A DNA stretch of 10,619 nt from positions 1-10,619 of the forward strand of contig RBNI01007126.1 of assembly GCA_003990745.1 (NCBI GenBank), in the 5' to 3' direction. The notes under the pieces were generated by a model. It was not told where the DNA came from. It did no database searches and saw nothing but the letters and a program-made list of their open reading frames with translations. Shown here piece after piece: positions 8,460-10,619 of this stretch; within the stretch, counting starts at the first letter, position 1; each line of letters starts with the position of its first letter. The position numbers and the translations under genes are program-made. This DNA comes from Jimgerdemannia flammicorona. Taxonomy: Eukaryota; Mucoromycota; Endogonomycetes; Endogonales; Endogonaceae.

Positions 8460-9461
8460 GTGACTTGTTACTGCCCTGCAGCTAGGGGTGAGAGGATTGC
8501 ATGGATTGGGGGACTGCTGGAGGAGGGTATTCTCTTGGAGGAAGGGGTTGATGTGCTCAGTGGGGACTTTAATATGGTTCGGGATCAGCGTCTAGATAGG
8601 ACTGATGGAGGGAGAAGTGCTGGGGGTAGAAGTGGGGGTCTGGATGCTTGGGAGGAGGTAGAGACGTTGAGCTCCTTAGGGGATATGGGCAGAACAAGGT
8701 GGGGTGATGCTAGGGTCTACACACATTGGGTGAATGGTTTGGGCATGAGGATCAACTGGATTCTGATGGTGGAGTGCTGGGGGGCAGATGTTTGGAGGGC
8801 ATTAGAAGTGGAGTGGTGCACATGGTCTGATCACTGGGGGCTGTTGGGACAGGGACAGTTTGGGGGGAGTGGAGATGGACCCAGACATTGGCGCCTTAAC
8901 TCCTCCCTGCTGGCTGAGAAGAGGTTGTGGGAATTGTGGGAAGAGGACATTCAGGCAAAGGTTCTTAACTGGGGGCGTGAGGGTTTGTCAGTGGCGGTCC
9001 GCTGGATGCGATTGAAAGAGGCTGCGAGGGTTTATTGGGGAGGGGCAGGTAGAGAGGCTGGGAGGCAGAGGAGGAGGCACACAAGGTGTGCTACCAGTAG
9101 GCTGCGGAGACTCCAATCAGATTGGGCAGATCTGCTCACTGTTGAAGGGGTGGAGGATTGGAGGATCGAGAGGGTGAAACTGGAGATAGTGGAGTTACAA
9201 CAGGTGTTGAGGGAAGAGGAGGAGACTCATATGTAGGGCATGGCTGCTAGGCTATGTTGGCAGGGACTCGAGAAGGGTCAGCGGCCATCTAGGTACTTAT
9301 CAAGACTCCTCAAGGCTAGAAGAGTGCGACATCAGTGGGATGGGGTCCTGGATGCTGATGGGGACATAGTATATGGTATGCAACAAATCTTATGGGTGTT
9401 GAAGGAGAAATGGCAGGGCTGCTCCTTTCTCCACTACCTTACCGGTCACAAGGTTTGGTAG
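8460..9461 (+). pseudogene. LINE ORF2 fragment: endonuclease and linker, copy B
   Basis: One frame runs from the truncation point to the TAG at 9459-9461, with a single internal TAG at 9234-9236 (probably CAG originally). It contains GDFN at 8562-8573, a YTHW..GL..RINWILM block, SDH at 8826-8834 and GPRHWRLNSSLL. A long basic and acidic helical linker follows, and then WQGLE.G.RPSRYLSRLL, which sits before the RT in copy A. There is no natural start codon, because the first codon is GTG at the break. The N-terminal catalytic part of the endonuclease and all of the RT are missing. Codons here keep CpG far more often than in copy A, so this copy is younger or less methylated. Confidence 0.88.
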
Positions 9462-10610
9462 GCAACCTTCCAAGTCCCCTTTCCCCTATTATTACCCCCT
9501 CTACCTCGGGTTGGTTTGCTGTGCCTGCATGGGCATGGTGGGAGGAGGGCAATGGTGATGAGTTGCCCCTTTATTGGTGTCGGATCGGTGTCTTCTCCAC
9601 TTTTTCGTGGTTTCTGGTGCCTCTGGCTGCATCTGGGGTATACCCGTTTTGGTGCGGCGCTTTCTTCCTTTTGCCATCGTCAACAAGGTGTCGTCTCTGG
9701 TGTGTCACGGGCTACGTAGGGTGTTGGCTGACCTTGGGCGTCAAGTGCCAGTGTAGGTTACCTGCAGGTTATTCGGTGCCTGTGGTGGGGCCCTCTGAGT
9801 TTTGGTGAGCTTCCTGGCGAGTGCGGCGCTGGCGTAGGTGACTGCTTTTCAGGTAGAGTCGGGATGGGAGGGGAGATGGCCGTCACAGATAGGAGGAAGG
9901 GCAATTACGGTGAACCAGTGGGGTGCTAGGCTGAGGGCGGTCATCGGGGTTGGGGTGAACATTATTTCGGTGGGGCCTTTTGATTGGCTGGTAGGGGTTG
10001 GGATGGTGCAGGGGCCAGCATCCTGGCTGTACCCAACTGGAACCGGGAGCTGACGCAGCAATGCGATCAAGGCCTGCAGGCTTGGGGAGTGGGACCTTCC
10101 TTATTTGGCAGTACCCGACTGGAACCGGGAGCTGACATGGCAACGTGATCGAGGCCTGCAGGCTCAGGGAGTGGGAGTGGGGTCTTTTCAGGTCTTAGCC
10201 CATGTGTCACTCCTTTTGAGGAGAGTTCTGCATATAAGTCCTTTACTCACCCGCTTTGAATCCGTTTTGCTTTCTGTTGGTTGGTTGGGGGGTTTTTCTT
10301 TACCTCGGGCTTTCACTTGGAGTTCGGGGGGCTATTCTTTATTCAGTCCCGGTGCTGCTAGATCTGATGCATAGGTGTGCTCTCACATGTGTTCACGATG
10401 ATCCAGCCCTGGCGAGCGAACAAGTCTAGTTTATGTCGAGGGAGTCGACTTAGCCAGTGTTTGACTGGCATAACTGGAGTGGTGGGACTGCTGGACAATT
10501 TAGTAGCCTAGGTTAATGGGGGGATAGTGTTCAATGGGTGGTGGGGGAGGGTTTTGGCCTATATAGTCTAGGTTCCCTTCCAATAAAAATCCGCAGGGCT
10601 TTGAGTCTGT
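9462..10610 (+). other. Unrecognised 3' half of copy B
   Basis: I recognise no protein or RNA family here. It starts with a pyrimidine-rich stretch (9465-9506) and then becomes GC-richer with many CpG. Short open frames (for example 9838-10053 and 10105-10374) lack recognisable domains. Candidates are a long LINE 3' UTR of another subfamily, the 3' end of another retroelement, or a host transcript joined by template switching. It contains a tandem duplication (10025-10180) and a small GCCAG/CTGGC hairpin near 10453-10469. Confidence 0.55.
10025..10180 (+). repeat. Tandem duplication of about 74 bp at 82-bp spacing
   Basis: Units at 10025-10098 and 10107-10180 share AACTGGAACCGGGAGCTGAC-like and AGGCCTGCAGGCT blocks. 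About ten differences are seen, mostly transitions. The spacing of 82 bp is not a multiple of three, so a conserved coding role is unlikely. Confidence 0.85.
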
Positions 10611-10619
10611 AAAAAAAAA
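10582..10619 (+). terminator. Polyadenylation signal and poly(A) tail of copy B
   Basis: AATAAA at 10582-10587 is followed 23 bases later by nine A at the very end of the window (10611-10619). This is the standard spacing between a eukaryotic poly(A) signal and cleavage site, and marks the 3' end of a reverse-transcribed RNA on the plus strand. The tail length is unknown because the window stops inside it. Confidence 0.8.

Larger units (their letters stand above)
8460..10619 (+). mobile_element. LINE copy B: 5'-truncated, with an unrelated poly(A)-ended 3' half
   Basis: LINE similarity begins abruptly inside the endonuclease domain (CYCPAARGERIAWIG, matching CYCSAEQGEWVDWI of copy A). It continues to about 9420-9461, matching copy A about 3904-4855. 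The rest, to the window end, has no counterpart in copy A and ends in AATAAA and a poly(A) run, so the whole may have been inserted as one cDNA. A 5' truncation is normal for LINE insertions. The absent RT and the foreign 3' half are not. The outer target duplication cannot be checked because the window stops in the poly(A). Confidence 0.7.

Noticed and set aside
9392..10374. Several overlapping open frames in the 3' half of copy B
   Set aside because: They are short, start mostly at non-ATG codons, have no domains, and the tandem duplication shifts frame between units.
10440..10619. Solo LTR end
   Set aside because: There are TATA-like and AATAAA signals, but no matching second repeat and no terminal dinucleotide pattern. 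The poly(A) end fits a LINE-type insertion better.
1..10619. A new defence or biosynthetic system
   Set aside because: All recognisable coding sequence belongs to one decayed LINE family. No other conserved gene set is visible.

Overview
This is a eukaryotic, transposon-filled, non-genic window. It holds no intact host protein gene, no bacterial-type operon and no structured RNA gene that I can support. The content is three copies of one LINE (non-LTR retrotransposon) family, a short hAT-like MITE, and several satellite-like repeats. The organism cannot be fixed from sequence alone. L1/Tx1-type LINEs, an 8-bp target duplication and strong CpG loss in the older LINE copy suit a plant, fungus or animal that methylates its transposons.

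Layout. 1 to about 450: 3' end of a LINE on the minus strand (copy C), running off the left edge. 451-672: AT-rich filler. 673-977: a 305-bp MITE with about 50-bp terminal inverted repeats and a perfect 8-bp target duplication. 986-1647: AT-rich filler. 1658-7281: a near full-length LINE on the plus strand (copy A), with a 10-bp candidate target duplication at each end. It carries a decayed ORF1 (RRM-like) and a decayed ORF2 (AP endonuclease, reverse transcriptase, C-terminal CCHC-like knuckle). 7292-8058: non-coding sequence with palindrome-bearing repeats of about 92 bp and a 55-bp direct repeat. 8059 to about 8398: a nine-unit minisatellite of alternating 37-42 bp units. 8434-8453: a TATG microsatellite. 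8460-10619: a second plus-strand LINE piece (copy B). It starts inside the endonuclease domain, keeps the region up to the N-terminal side of the RT, then switches at about 9420-9461 to about 1.15 kb of unrelated sequence ending in AATAAA and a poly(A) run.

How the parts relate. ORF1 and ORF2 of copy A would have made the RNA-binding protein and the endonuclease/RT of one retrotransposon. All three copies are now dead. Copy A stays in one frame for ORF1 and most of ORF2, broken mainly by in-frame stops, as expected from base-substitution decay. Copy B looks younger because it keeps many more CpG dinucleotides and has one internal stop over about 1 kb. The most unusual points are the non-LINE poly(A)-ended 3' half of copy B, the nested inverted repeats in the MITE, and the palindromic repeat cluster beside copy A. 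I found no convincing new defence, regulatory or enzymatic system.
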